DNA of 64,000 nucleotides from Talinum fruticosum (Eukaryota; Streptophyta; Magnoliopsida; Caryophyllales; Talinaceae), in assembly GCA_021018815.1 (NCBI GenBank), contig JAITYX010000140.1, positions 318,501 to 382,500 on the forward strand. The letters run 5' to 3'. The notes beneath the pieces are model-generated. The model was not told the origin of the DNA. It was given only the letters and a program-made list of their open reading frames with translations, and ran no database searches. How positions within the stretch are numbered: the first letter of the stretch is position 1; the number at the start of each line of letters is the position of its first letter. Below, one piece after another: positions 11,270-23,561 of the stretch. Both the position numbers and the translations under genes were made by a program.

Positions 11270-12600
11270 CTCGGTTTATGAGCTATGTTGGTATGGCAAC
11301 CCGCACATACGTGAATATCAACTATAAAAATTGGACCGCCGTCCTCGATTCCATTAAGGACATCCTTTGGAACGATATTCGAGTGAATGCACTACATCTC
11401 AACTTAGTATTGCAACTTATTGTAAATGGTTAATATATATGTACTAATGTATGTCATTCTTGTTTTTCGTAAAACTTTCATCTTGGATGTTAATGAATCT
11501 GAGATCCCTTCATTGAAACATAAGACCCTTATGTCAGCAGTAGAAAAATTTAAAAACTTCAAACATCGAATTGGGTCAAAAAAACAAAGTAGATAAAGAC
11601 AAAAGGTAGACTCTAAGAGGTCTTTAACTTCATCACCGAGGAGGACTCGGGGACGTTTGAAGCATATGTCTCCTCTCTTGAATACATGGTAAGTTATCAT
11701 CATTTGTTATCTTTTTTTGATTTAACTCTTACGTACTAATGTTTTCGTTGTCTTAATTACTTATGCAGGTGTTAGGTGAAGCCAACCGAAAGAGGATTGA
11801 GAGCAATGCGTATCCTCATGTGATGTCTCATGGGGGATAAGCAAAGTTGGAGGAGAAGTTGTACAAGCAAAAGATTGAACAACTTCAAATCACATCCGGT
11901 GAACGTTCCATCATAAATACTTCGCAGCTCACTATTAAGAGGGATGAGTCGTGGGTCGAAGGAAGAAAGAAGAAAGATGGAACCTTCACTACTACCGAAG
12001 TAGAATTTATTGTAGAGCGAGTCGTGAGTTTTTTACTATTTTCTTTATTTATTCCGAGAAATTATTGTTTTTAATATTTTATGAATTATCAAATGATAAT
12101 TTTTTTCCTTCTTACTGGAGTCTTTGTCACGGATATTGACTTTAGACGTCGCCGACATCACCAGGAAGAGGGACAAGCTAGCCTTGGCACTATAAAGAGA
12201 TGAGCATTCCGGTCATGTTCGAGCCGTCGTTGGGAGGGTGGGGATAGTTGAGCACTTTGGGACTAGGACAAAGCATCGCGTCTCTTCCAGACCAAGCACA
12301 TATAGAGGCCTAAATGGCCCTAATGCAGGTCTAGATCGATGCATGCCCAAATGCAATCCCAAATGCAGTCCCAAATTTCCTAAATGGCTGAACAGATGAA
12401 AGCACGAGATGGAAGAGATGAGGGCGCGAGATGAGGGCAGAGATGCAGGCCCGGATGCATTCCTAAATGAGGGAATGCATCACGGTGTACTTTACCAACA
12501 TGGGTATGCCGATACCTAGCAACTTGGATGATTTACGTCCATTCTCACCCCACACATCGGTGAGCGCAAACGCGAGCTCTCCCGTCGACTAATTAGTAGT
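11270..12600 (+). pseudogene. Plant transposase (Ptta/En/Spm-like) remnant of CACTA-2
   Basis: Reading starts with RFMSYVGMATRTYVNINYKN followed by WTAVLDSIKDILWNDIRVNA (11276-11395), matching the conserved N-terminal part of plant Ptta/En/Spm transposase-associated proteins. After an apparent intron-like AT-rich gap, 11770-11990 gives NRKRIESNAYPHVMSHGG, a stop, then KLEEKLYKQKIEQLQ. A Met/Gln-rich coiled-coil-like segment with QMQSQ repeats lies at 12340-12420. The block order matches the minus strand of CACTA-1. It would bind element ends and help transposition. Several stops and frame changes indicate a pseudogene, though unresolved introns could explain some of them. Confidence 0.6.
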
Positions 12601-12646
12601 TATGGTAGAGGTAATTCCGATTTTGCAACCTAATTATATTTACATG

Positions 12647-14218
12647 TGAAGGTTTGCTCGGGGAGAGTCCGAGTCACCCTAGAGGGGGTTGAATAGGGTG
12701 ATAGAAGTTTTTCTCGGAAACGTTCGCTCTTTTGTTAACGAAGAGACAGAGTCAAGTTCCGAGCCAAACAAGCAGGGTCGAAAAGCTTGGACTCGTAAAT
12801 GCTATCACGAACAAACACGCAAGTCAAGCGAGAGTAAAATGACTGTCCGAGTCTAGAATGAACTCGGAAAGATAACACTTAGAAATTACGTGGAAACCCT
12901 CCTGGGGCAGAAAACCACGGACCGTGTCAATCCGGACACGAAGTCAAATCCACTATTTTGAGTCCACAAAATATCGTGAACCGATCGAACCCGAGTTGCT
13001 CCCTTAGACAACTCTATACAAGTTTTCCTAGACTCGAAATTCCCTTATCCGATCTAGTACTTCCTAGCTGAGATAACTCTTACAGCTAGGGACAACTAAG
13101 TTGAGTTAACCCTTACAGACTTAGTCAAGGGACCTTACAAAGAATGTAAGAAAGAGTTTGTAATCGAGTACAAGACCTTACAACTCGAAAGTAATGAATT
13201 ACAGAGTGGGAGTTGTAAGTAGAAGATTGAAAGTAAATACAATGACTTTGAGCAAGTATGTGTATTAACAATATGTTCGGCAATCTTCAAGTCTTGTGAG
13301 GTGGCTTCTATTTATAGATGACCAGGCAGAGTAGCCGTTATCTTCATCTCGTTGAATGAGAGTCCTCTATGACCGTTGATAGAAGCTTTCGAGTCACTCG
13401 TAAAGTATCCATTGTAATGTGAACGTTGGACAACGGTTTAACTCTCTTGGAAGTCCCAAAACCATTGGCGGTGTCTTGAAAGATAAGGTGGAAACCACCG
13501 TTAAGCTTAGCGTTTCAGTTTTCCAGATTTGGAAATAGACAGCCACGACACAATCTTCCGGGACTCGGAGCGAGAGAAGGTGAAAAGCCATGTCTGCTGG
13601 TGATTTGACGTTCGAAGCTAGGTTACTTTTGTAGTTTGAAACTCGATTGAATAACCTACAAAAGTAAATCAATTTTGGTTCTCAAAGTATAAAATACTTT
13701 GGTCCAAGATTAGACACGGATAATAAAATAATTATGATAATTAATCAGCTAAATATCTTAGTCGAAGAGGAATGGAATTTTCCGAGTCCAATATCCATGT
13801 AACTCAAAATTCCATCGTAGCTAGTCCGAGCAAAGAATCAAGTTAAGTAAAGAACATCATAGTGATATACCTTGATATAGACTAAGCATGAAACAGACTA
13901 GAGGTACCGACTCTAATGAAATAAAGCTTATAACCGAAGTCGGATTCCGAGTGAGAAAAGACAAAATACTAGTCTATTCAATCTGCGATAAATCGAGTGA
14001 TGAGGGACTCGGAACGAGAATCGGTTTTACGAGTCACTTACGGATAAGCAAGAAATATAAGAAGTAAGAACTGTATCACTTAGAGAAGATACCATTTTAC
14101 TCAAAGAAGTTTCGAGATACAGAGAATGCCTTGGAATCAAAACTCTATACGTATGAGATGGTTATACCTAATTCATTTAATGCAACTCGAAATGCGTTGA
14201 GAAGTGTCCGAGTCTTCA
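12647..14218 (+). mobile_element. 1.57-kb solo LTR-like insertion in CACTA-2
   Basis: Begins TGAAGGTTTGCTCGG and ends GAGTCTTCA. It is bounded by an exact 5-bp duplication ACATG at 12642-12646 and 14219-14223. The homologous stretch of CACTA-1 (near 5055, reverse strand) is uninterrupted across this joint, giving an empty site. The interior includes CACCCTAGAGGGGGTTGAAT, a phrase common in copia/Sirevirus LTRs of plants. No ORF with a retroelement domain is present, so a solo LTR is the best reading. The exact lineage is not established. Confidence 0.8.
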
Positions 14219-14223
14219 ACATG

Positions 14224-14580
14224 CATGTTTATATTTTGACTAATTAGTGTATAATCTTGTTGAATAATTACTTATAGTATATTTTTGTTTTTTCATATGA
14301 GTGTCATCATTTGCATGCTTGTTTATATTTGACTAATTGGTGTATAATCTTATTGAATGAATGACGGATATATTGTATGGTTGTTGTGGACCTACGACAT
14401 TATTACTTATAATATGTTTTTATTGTTTGGGACGAGTGTCGTTATTTACATGCATGTTTATATTTTGACTAATTCGTGTATAATATTGTTGAATGAATGG
14501 TGTATATTGTGTGGTTGTTGTGAAACTCCAGCGTGTAGTCGTTGAGTAATTACTTATAGTATGTTTTTGTTGTTTCGGAT
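14224..14580 (+). repeat. Irregular tandem triplication in CACTA-2
   Basis: The block CATGTTTATATTTTGACTAA...GTGTATAATCTTGTTGAAT...TTACTTATA recurs at about 14222, 14310 and 14450 with variable lengths. CACTA-1 has a single equivalent on its minus strand (5060-4880). Near 14524-14547 is a degenerate copy of the CACAC-loop hairpin. Confidence 0.7.
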
Positions 14581-14759
14581 GAGGGTCGTTATCCCAGAAA
14601 AGTGTTTACTTTTAAGGGGAAACTCTGTCCGTTTATTTTCGATACGTTTAGGTAGTTTAACTTCTATGTCAAAGGTTATCCCATGATTGTAATTGTTATG
14701 CTTATTCTTATGCAACCGACCAAGTGTAAGCTAGTTTCTCATCACCCTCCCCTATAGCA

Positions 14760-16210
14760 TGTTGTGGCATTGGGTATTGTTTTCCCGTGGAGGTCGGATA
14801 CCATCGTTCACGGGACACCCCTTCTAGTTTATGAGGTGGGGGTAAGTGTTAACGACGTCATGCACGGGAAAGGCGAGTGTGAGTTGTTGATCCGGACATT
14901 AGCCCTCCACATTGTTGATGATGCAGTCAACACTTTTCTTCGTTAGCCCAAGAGTTTGGTCATCCTCTCTACGATAATGCATTTTTTAAAATATTAGATT
15001 TAATTTTTGTTAATATCATGTATATATATTTCTAATTTTTGTATTGATTATTCACTAGGATATCAAGGACAGATCCGAGAGTGGGATGAATGGCACTCCA
15101 TCTCCCTTGGTTGACACAAGCAAGTATTCAGTGGCACCCATTTATCATCCAAAGAAGTCTCCTCTCGTGTCCATTGAGGAGTCCCACACGGATTGGTGTG
15201 CTACTCGCAAAGTTATGTGAAAACTTTGTCAATAGATACATCACTCCCATTCAACGCGTTAGTCACGTGTTTGGGCAACGTGAAGGGGATAATGAGGATA
15301 TGAGCTTCTATGTCTTACCCGACGACATATTGCAATTTTTGGAGATGTAAGAGATCGACACATCCGCTATTATGATTGGCATTATATGAGTTACTATATT
15401 CATAAGTTCTTTTTTTAAACTATTAATTTTAATTTTTAACTACACAAAATTAATATGTAAGGTGGCTGCATGAGATAGTAAACGAGCTCGTCCGGTTTTT
15501 CAACCCTAATTCCATTCAAGGATTAGGCAGAAACAAAATGAACAAGCCGAGTATATCTTCAACGTCATGAAACATAATGCACACTCCAAAAATATTTCTT
15601 GGTGTCGTGCACTGAGGGGTAAGTGTCATGAAACATACAATTGAAGTTTTTATGCTGTTCTACATACTTATAAATATGTTATGTGTGTCGGTGTAGTCAA
15701 CATTGGACACTTGCTGCCATATTTCCAAGTGACAACGTCACGTAATGGCTTGATCCTCTGGGTCACCCTACAAGGAAAGATATCAAGAACGTACTCGACT
15801 CGTGAGTTCATACCTTAATCATTTTATGCTTTTTTGTTAATTATTATTCTTTTCAATTGTATGTCTAATTTTAAACTTTATTTTTCCGATTGAAAAATAG
15901 TGCTCTAACAAATTATTATTGTAGGGGAGGCTTGAGAGGCTTACATATGAAACCAAACCCACAAATTGTCTTCGTAACGATGAGGTTCTCTTGCTTAGAG
16001 TCTCGCTTTAATTGTTTTCATTTCATATTTCTTGCTAGCTACATAATATACATACTAATTAATTCAAATTGTATTGGGAATCTATTTTACTTAATATAGC
16101 ACTATAAACAATCGAGGAGAATGGAGTGAGGCTTCTGTGTTCTCCAATACATAAAAGAGATTATGACCAAGCTCGATGTAAATGAATCTACTCCCAAAGA
16201 GGTACTTGCA
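14760..16210 (+). pseudogene. Ulp1-like (C48) cysteine protease remnant of CACTA-2
   Basis: An N-terminal block (14764-14946) reads MALGIVFPWRSDTIVHG and continues to DDAVNTFL. Around 15310-15380 it reads FYVLPDDILQFLEM, a stop, then EIDTSAIMIG, like the segment preceding the catalytic core in plant TE Ulp1 proteins. At 15698-15795 QHWTLAAIFPSDNVT, a stop, then WLDPLGHPTRKDIKNVLDS contains the catalytic His (15701-15703) and the Asp box (DPL). The Cys box expected near 16130-16165 reads WSEASVFSN before a frame break, so the catalytic Cys appears lost here although copy 1 retains it. Stops and shifts make it a pseudogene. Ulp1 peptidases release SUMO; its role in CACTA elements is unproven. 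Confidence 0.75.
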
Positions 16211-16851
16211 CTTGCACTTGTATTCGATTATGAAAAAATAATTTTTTTAATGTTCTTTTTCTGGCTTGATGAACACTTGTAATTGACCTAATTAATTAAT
16301 ATGTCTTTTAAAACATTAATCACAATATTTCCTACAAAAGATGCCCCCACTCCTTATACAAATGATGTGCTCAATGAGTTAACACAAGGTTGGGCAAAAT
16401 TTGTATATAATCGTATAAAGACATAGGTATATATTTACACTTATTCTTCATTATTTCATTGGTCAAGTATGTGATTTTAATAGCCATACAGTTATAGGTA
16501 TATATGTACATATAGGTATACAATTACATAGGTATATATTTACATAGGTATATATATTTTTACACTATCTTTTTATATCTACCATATACAAATGTCCGAT
16601 GAATCTGCTGGTTTATAGATATTCCGGTTAAGATTGTTGGATTGTGTTTTGCATGTACCTGAAAGAGTTTGTAAATGGTTGTATATATTGCTATTTTGTA
16701 CTGCACAGGGGCAAGCAAACACAATAAAAACTATAAAAAAAAATTCAGACTTATGACGATGGTTGTCTTGAAGAACCGTTATTATAGATCATCCTATGAT
16801 GACAGTTCTCTTGAAGAACCGTCGTTATAGGTCACCTATGACGACATTTCT

Positions 16852-19800
16852 TGTAACACCCCGAAACTTACTCGTAATTAATTATTTTAAATTTGCATTT
16901 TATCGCCTTAATATTGTTTAAGAGTAATGAGCTGCGCACAATATGAAACCGAAATAAAAGGTGCGAACAAATATGATAATCATGAATAACAACGGGTAAT
17001 TCATACAAATTTACAATTGTACAACGGAATATATATATGTTTGGATAATGTAAAATTTTATTCGAACCCGAACAAATTAAGATAACAAGCAAAAACAAAA
17101 TAAAATAAAATAATATATATATAATATCTTAATTATAATAGCAAACATAATTTAGCCAAACGTGTAGTTATACACTTAACTATGTGGTAATGGAAATAGT
17201 AAAAAGATAGAGATATTTAAAAAAATAAAAACAAAAAAAAGGGGAAAGCAAGTGGCTAGAAGTATCGAGAGAAGTCGGTGAAGGGGCTTGTGAGGCAAGA
17301 TTAACATATCCTTCTTCAATCCTCCTCTCACATTTTCTTCCCCACTCTCCCCTTGCCACCGCTGGCCACCGCCAATGCCGGCCAAGCCTCGTCGGGCCCT
17401 ACCGCCGCCACCCAGCCGCCACCGACGCCTATGGCCGCCACCCTGCTGCCTTCTTTCTCTCTTCTCATTGCTCTATTCTGCGCCAAGCAGCCCCGCCTCG
17501 TGCTACTGCCACCACCGGCCATCGATTGCCGACCTCATCCGCCGCCAGCAGCCGCCGCCGACGCCTCCGGCCACCCTTGTTACCTCCATCGCATCCCTCT
17601 CTCCTTTTCGCTCCGTTCGCGCTAAACTAATTTTTAAGCAAATTTTATTATAAACTCATGTTGTAATTGAATAAATAGACAAATAAATGTGAGTTTTGAA
17701 TTGGTTGTGGTGGATTTGGATGAACTTGGGGAGTAATTGAAATATGGATATGTGAAATTGGATTTAGGGTTTCTTATGTGTTAAATTAGTATTGAAAATT
17801 AATTTGGGATTATTTATAATTGTGAATGTGCTTGTTAAACTTCTATATGAGTATGTATGAATTATTTGGTTATGGAAGAATTGGAGGAAAGATATTGAGG
17901 ATGATTGAAGTATGAGTCTCGTATACATTATTGTGAGTTGATTTTAAGGATGTGTAATCGGAGATTGATGGAAGATAGAGTTTATTTCCGTATGTGTGCT
18001 AAACTTGAGCAAATTAATGTGATTGAATATTAGTTTAGTTAAGCAAGAGTGAATCAATTTAAAAGAGGAAATTTGATAGAGTATCTCGCATATTAATGTG
18101 CGTGAATTGAATGGAAATTGGGTATGCTAAATTTGAATTGAAGATATGAAATAAATGTAAATTAGCTGGTGAAGTGGAAGGTTTTGTTGGAATTAACTGA
18201 GGTCTTATTGAAATAAGTTGGGATGAGGTGAAAAATAAGGCCATAATTGCTAGATTATAATGAAACATGAATGACTAAGTGAGGAATGATATTAAAGAAG
18301 TTTTGGGGATATTATTGTAAGAGAGATTATGATTGAAAAGAAATTCGGAATGTTGAATCGAGTTGAGAAGGGAGGAAGAATAGATCTTTATAAAATTGTG
18401 AGAGACTTGAACTTAAATGAACTTTGAGCGACAAGTGAGGAATTAAAAGAAACCGAATGTAAGAGTTTACAAAAGAAAGAAAAGAAAAGAAAAGTAGTAT
18501 GACAATCTGAATAGCGACCTAACTTATCGAATCAAATTACTTTATGAAAACAGAAAAGCAACTGAAACGACATGTTCGAAGAAAAGAACGAAAAACGATA
18601 TTTAAAGGAAAACAAACAACTACCTCAGTACGTTATCGTCATCGCACTTTTCAAAATAAAATATTTAAATGTTGACATGTCGAAATATTATTGAGTTTCA
18701 CTATTCTATCTACGATACACTAAATCATTAACGGATTATTGGAAGTACTCATAGAGGAATTAATCGTACGGAGTCATCTCCCGATAATCGGGATTTCTAT
18801 AACTAAATTGCTTAACCTGGAGCCTTAGCTATAAATATATATGTCGTGATAAAAAATCGAAAAGTTCATGAGCACAGGTAAATGAAAATATTGACGAAAT
18901 TGTAACTTGGGTTATATACTAGTTTGAAACTTGGTTTTTGTAGTTGTAAATATACTCCGGCGTGTGACCGTTGAGTTGTGTACTCCGAGCGTATGGCTCA
19001 TTGAGTTTTATTGTGGATTTTATGCAAGTTTTTAAGGCCTTTAGCCTAATGGTTAGGCCATATTTCAAACGAAATTCTGCCAAAATTTTGAGAAAATTGG
19101 AAAACCAAACCGACATCTTGAGTAGAAAGTATATTTGGTTTATCTTGGCATATTTGATGAAACGAGTGGTACAATTAAGGTTAGGCTACATTAAGCACAT
19201 ATTAGAGGTGATAGAAACAAAAGATCAAACTCGAGTTGTATTAAAAGAATGCGGAATTAAACTCATCAATGGTTATATACTGAACTCGAACTATATCATC
19301 AATAGCTTATTTCTGGAAAATGTATGAATATCGAGATCAAAAGAAAACAATATGGAAAGGTACGCGAAAAGTAAAAGTTTTATCGAAAATGCATATAAAT
19401 ATTGTTAAAAGACGAGTAGTCTACAAAAGTAGATTTGTGTTAGCAATGTAAATCGAATTGAAATTGTGCTACGTAAACAATCAACATTTGTGGTGCTCGG
19501 CACGCTGAGGTACGTTATTGCCTTTACATTTGTACTAAAAGTAAAAGTTTTACCGATTAATAGTTGGTGCTTACAATTCATTGCATTTATAAATAAGTTT
19601 TCACAATTTATCATGGCTATGCAAAGGACCCATTAATCGTTATGATGATCCATGAATGAATGTGATCGTAATCGTAATTGTAATCGTAATCGTAATCGTA
19701 AATCGTTGATCCGGGGACACCTGGACAACGTTTCCTCGCTAGCGAGCATTTAATCGTTAATCGTTCAATTGTTCACGGAATCGTCTAATCGTTCAAATGT

Positions 19801-20651
19801 CCACGGAATCGCTTAAGCGTTCAATTGTTCACGTGAATCGTTTAATCGTTCAATTGTTGACAGAATCGCTTAAGCGTTCAATTGTTCATAGGATCGTTAA
19901 TTGTTCAATTATGAACAACATCGTTAATTGTTCAATTGTGCACAAAATCGTTAATCGTTCAATTGTTCACGGAATCCTTAATCGTTCAATTGTTCACGGA
20001 ATCGTTAATCGTTCAATTGTTCACAAAATCGTTAATCGTTTAACCGTTTAATCATTCAATTGTTCACAGCCGATAGCCTTATGGTTCAATGAGCCTTATG
20101 GTTCAATGAACCTAAGTTTAGCTAAATCAGACAAAGAAAATCGGCAATTGACAAGTTTGCAAACTGTTTATTCAAGAAAAATGATTTAAGATATGAATGA
20201 TTTAAAAGCACTTAAATTATAATTTTATTTTATAACGAGTGACGTACCGAGCTTCTATCTCACACGTCTATTGTTTTATGTTTTAAAATTTTTAGGAGTT
20301 CGAGCGCAGGGCGGACTATTCACAATCACACCTAAAGTTTAAAGAGGAAGAAAAAGATAGAGCTGGTCGGGAGAAGTGACGTTCGGCTGTTCGTCTTGAC
20401 CCCATACATGTTAGTCCCTTCTTTGGTCTCTTGGCTCATGATTCCTCTCCAGCTGATCCTCGGGATTTTGAAGATTTCATTTTCTCGTGAGGAAAATTTG
20501 GATTGGATTGTTACATAAATTGTTTGAATAATTAATTTGCTCAAATGAATTTGTCTTGTTTTCATTATGAAAACGGCGATAACGTCTCACAAATTGCAAG
20601 TCTTCCACCGATGATTACTTATTTATGTGGTTACGTATTGAGGGTGTTACA
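16852..20651 (-). mobile_element. 3.8-kb solo LTR (gypsy-like, TGTAACACCC family), minus orientation
   Basis: Termini are TGTAACACCCC and GGGTGTTACA, with an exact 5-bp duplication TTTCT at 16847-16851 and 20652-20656 inside the CACTA-2 right subterminal zone. No protein domain is present, so it is read as a solo LTR left after LTR-LTR recombination, or a non-autonomous element. Minus orientation is inferred from internal landmarks shared with the elements at 29543 and 37557: the tandem CACAC-loop hairpins (18953-19010) precede the GC-rich island (17340-17640) only when read on the minus strand. A 25-bp tandem array lies at 19740-20065. Ty3/gypsy membership is likely but unproven. Confidence 0.8.
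19668..20065. repeat. Tandem arrays (ATCGTA)n and about 25-bp units
   Basis: 19668-19706 is a run of ATCGTA/ATCGTAA. From 19750 to 20065 about a dozen degenerate units of roughly 22-27 bp follow, each built on ATCGTTCAATTGTTCAC with variations. Open frames across it reflect only the periodicity. Confidence 0.9.
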
Positions 20652-20820
20652 TTTCTCTAGAAGAACCATCATCATAGGGAATCATAGGGATTCTTTTACT
20701 ACGATTTTGAACCGTAGTAAAAGAGGCACAAATACAATTACTCGTCACATGTACTACCCCGATAACCTTAGTTAAAGGTCGTTTTGAACCGTAATTAAAA
20801 TGGTCCATGTAGTAGTATCA

Positions 20821-22620
20821 AAGATCCCTCATTCCTAGAATTATACAAATTTAGGTACCAAAAGGAACAAGACGACTTAATCTGGTCACTAACACCTAAG
20901 GATCCAAAATTTGGATTAAAAGTGCTTTGAGAAAGGTTTAATTATGTTTTTCCAGGAAACTTGACATCCAACCGGAAAAGACATAAGAAATTGATTGTTT
21001 GGATGATCACGGAAGTACACATGAGGAATAAAGTACCTTCAAGCACACTACTTATTAATCGACCTCGAGATTTTGTGATACGACTCGACCTTAGATTTCA
21101 TGGACACCGAATTTTAGTCGAAACTAAAAGTGCATTGAAGCAGAAAGTTGGTTAAGATTATAATACAAAATGAGGTTACATATTCTTCCAAAAAGGTAAC
21201 AAAGATTATATGTTTATGTTGGATGAATATGAAACTTGATATTACCGGTAGTAACATACCAAACTTCGAGAATATTTTGTGGTTTTTTCAGATTAGTATC
21301 CGACCATGTTATGCACTCTTATTTGCTTACTTGCTTATCCGACTTGTTATTCTAATTTACTTGTCCGACCCTCTACTACTATTCAATGTTTTGGGTATCA
21401 TATTTAGGAGGAGTAACATGACATTTTCTAGTTGCTTAATTTGTTTCGAGAATACTTATTTATTTGATTTTTTTAACCTTAAAGTCTTTGTTGTGGTTAT
21501 CTTATCTTCTTGAAATATCATGATTTAATGCTTTCTTGAGTTGGAGATATTGTTTCATGTGACATATGAGATCTTTGTGATTCTTCTATACATTTGTTGA
21601 CTATCATTTCAAGAGATTTCTTATCTTATATGTTTCAGTTCTTTCATGTCATTCATATATGCAACTTCACAATTTAGTTTTATCATGTTAATTGAGTCAT
21701 TGAACTTCTTTGATTATATGTAGCTATATATGTAACTTCATGATTCAGTTTTATCATGTCAATTGAGTCACCGAACTCCTCTAATTATATGTAGCTATAT
21801 ATGCAACTTCATGTTTTAGTTTTATCATGTCAATTGAGTCATTGAAGTTCTTTGATTATATGTGGCTATATGATATAGTATTGCATCTCACAACTATGAT
21901 AAAAGTAACAAAGTATATTTTGTTCTATTGATTGTATTGTGAAAAACACTTAGACGAATAAGGTAATACTTTCTGCACCCGCATTTGAGAATACTTATAT
22001 TATTCTTCTAACTAACATCTCTCCTCAGGATTTGACTTGTCTTAAAGCGTCGGTTAGTGAATCATGCCTATGCCATAGAAGATTGGACCACATGGGTATG
22101 AATACCATTGATAAACTTTTAAAGTGAGAATTGGTAAGAGTCTTCTAAAATGCAAATACATCAAAGACCATGTTTGCGATGCTTGTGTAAAAGGAATAAA
22201 AATTGATGCTTTCATAGAATTTTCTAAGTTGGTTAGACATGTTAAAGTTGAAAACAACATCTCCATTGTACGAGTCGAAGTGATTATAGAGATGAATTTA
22301 AGATGAACAATATGAATGAATCCCTCGTATTCAAAATTCTAACTGTCCATAACCTAGTTAGATATAGGGTCATATATAAGAAGAAACTAATCAAGTCAAC
22401 TCGGAGCCTAATATGACTCAAGAACAACCTATATCCGAGCCACCTAATGAGGATTTCAACTTAAATCTTAACATTGGTGTAATCAAGCAACTGGAAGAGG
22501 ACTAAGGATCAAGTCTTACCATCCAAGAGACAACCTATTGTCGGACATAAATTTAGTGTAACACTCCAAGACCAAGCATATTGCAGTCAGACACTACTTC
22601 ATTAGGGATCATGAAAAAAA
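20821..22620 (+). pseudogene. pol remnant of the Sirevirus-type element (pre-integrase part)
   Basis: Element sequence resumes directly after the CACTA-2 target duplication. Reading near 20870-20925 gives DDLIWSLTPKDPKFGLK, plausibly the gag-protease linker of Sireviruses. At about 22040-22200 the pieces CHRRLDHMGMNTIDKLLK and LLKCKYIKDHVCDACVKG match the GAG pre-integrase zinc-binding region (usually HRRLGH...CDACVKGK). Pieces are in different frames. The integrase core, reverse transcriptase and RNase H are missing. The intervening 21160-22000 is AT-rich with a 71-bp tandem repeat and no recognisable domain. Confidence 0.65.
21650..21870. repeat. 71-bp tandem repeat, three copies
   Basis: Units begin at about 21661, 21732 and 21803 (TATGCAACTTCA...TTTTATCATG...AATTGAGTCA...AACTTC) and are about 85-90% alike. 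They lie inside the Sirevirus internal region. Confidence 0.9.
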
Positions 22621-23561
22621 AAAAAAAAAGCAAAACAAGGGAAATTTGACTTTGTACCAAACCTAAGCTAAATCGAGTGTGACCCCTCTCCATGTATCCG
22701 GAATCCTATGTTCCAACGGTACACTTGAACATATTAATTTGGCTACTTTGGGAAGATGAATAACTAATTAATGAAAAATTACCATTTTCCAAAAGATTTG
22801 TAAGATTTGAAATTTTTTTATTTTAAATTTCACAATCTTCTCTCTCTCTCCTTCTCTTTCCTTTTTCGGCTCCTCGCTCCGATATAAGATCGGACTTCTC
22901 TCTTTCCCTTCTTTACTCTTCTCTTTCTCTTTAATTCTCCTCTTCTTCAACCTATTTCTCTCAAATTCATTGACCATAGGGAAACCAACCAACAACAAGG
23001 GGAAGCGAAAGGTAGACACCGAATCACTACCATCAACTAAGAAGCGAACTAGAAGAATCCATTAATCCCTTTTATTCTTAAAAATTTCAACAATTTATTT
23101 TTAACTCTAATTTTTTTCAAACATTTTGGCCTACATTTTGTGAGCCCCTATTTTTTCCAAAAGGCAAGGAAGAGGAGATACATTGGTTTGTAATTGGTTG
23201 GCTGCATTGCTACAATTTTTTGTGCTTGGATGTTTATCTCGACTTTGTGATATATCTATATGACTTTGTGATATCATTATCTAACTCTGTGAATTCCATT
23301 AGTCAAATTGTAATCTAACCTGCCTAAATTGTTGAAATTGTCATAAGTATGAATCCCCTTGATTATCATGTTCTACTTGTTAATTGAATGCTTTACCAGC
23401 CTAATGTTTAGGGGAGCTACACTCATGTGTAGAGGTTAATTGAATGCTTTACTAGCCTATTGTTTAGAGGGAGTAAGAATCATGTGTAGAGGGAGTTAGT
23501 ATCATGTTTAGGGAAGTTATTTCTTGCTTATTGATTTATTACTGAAATTATATCTTTCATT
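22621..23561 (+). other. Sirevirus 3' internal region, non-coding
   Basis: Contains a 13-A tract (about 22616-22628), a pyrimidine-rich stretch at 22840-22960 and AT-rich sequence. The phrase TGTTTAGGG/TGTGTAGAGG is repeated at 23405-23515. No domain is recognised. Confidence 0.4.

Larger units (their letters stand above)
10115..20817 (+). mobile_element. CACTA (En/Spm) transposon, copy 2, carrying two LTR insertions
   Basis: Left end CACTATTACAGGAAG, right end complementary to TACTACTACATGGACC. The element is flanked by an exact TCA duplication (10112-10114 and 20818-20820), the 3-bp target size expected for CACTA. Subterminal GACGG/CCGTC repeats fill 10140-10330 and 16745-16850 plus 20657-20810. 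Genes run on the plus strand. Two retroelement LTRs (12647-14218 and 16852-20651) are inserted inside; without them the element is about 5.3 kb, similar to copy 1. It interrupts the Sirevirus between gag and pol, so it is younger than that element. Confidence 0.9.

Noticed and set aside
19797..20051. 84-codon repetitive frame
   Set aside because: Arises from the 25-bp tandem array within an LTR.
19668..20065. CRISPR-like direct repeats
   Set aside because: Units are contiguous and degenerate with no unique spacers, in a plant genome.
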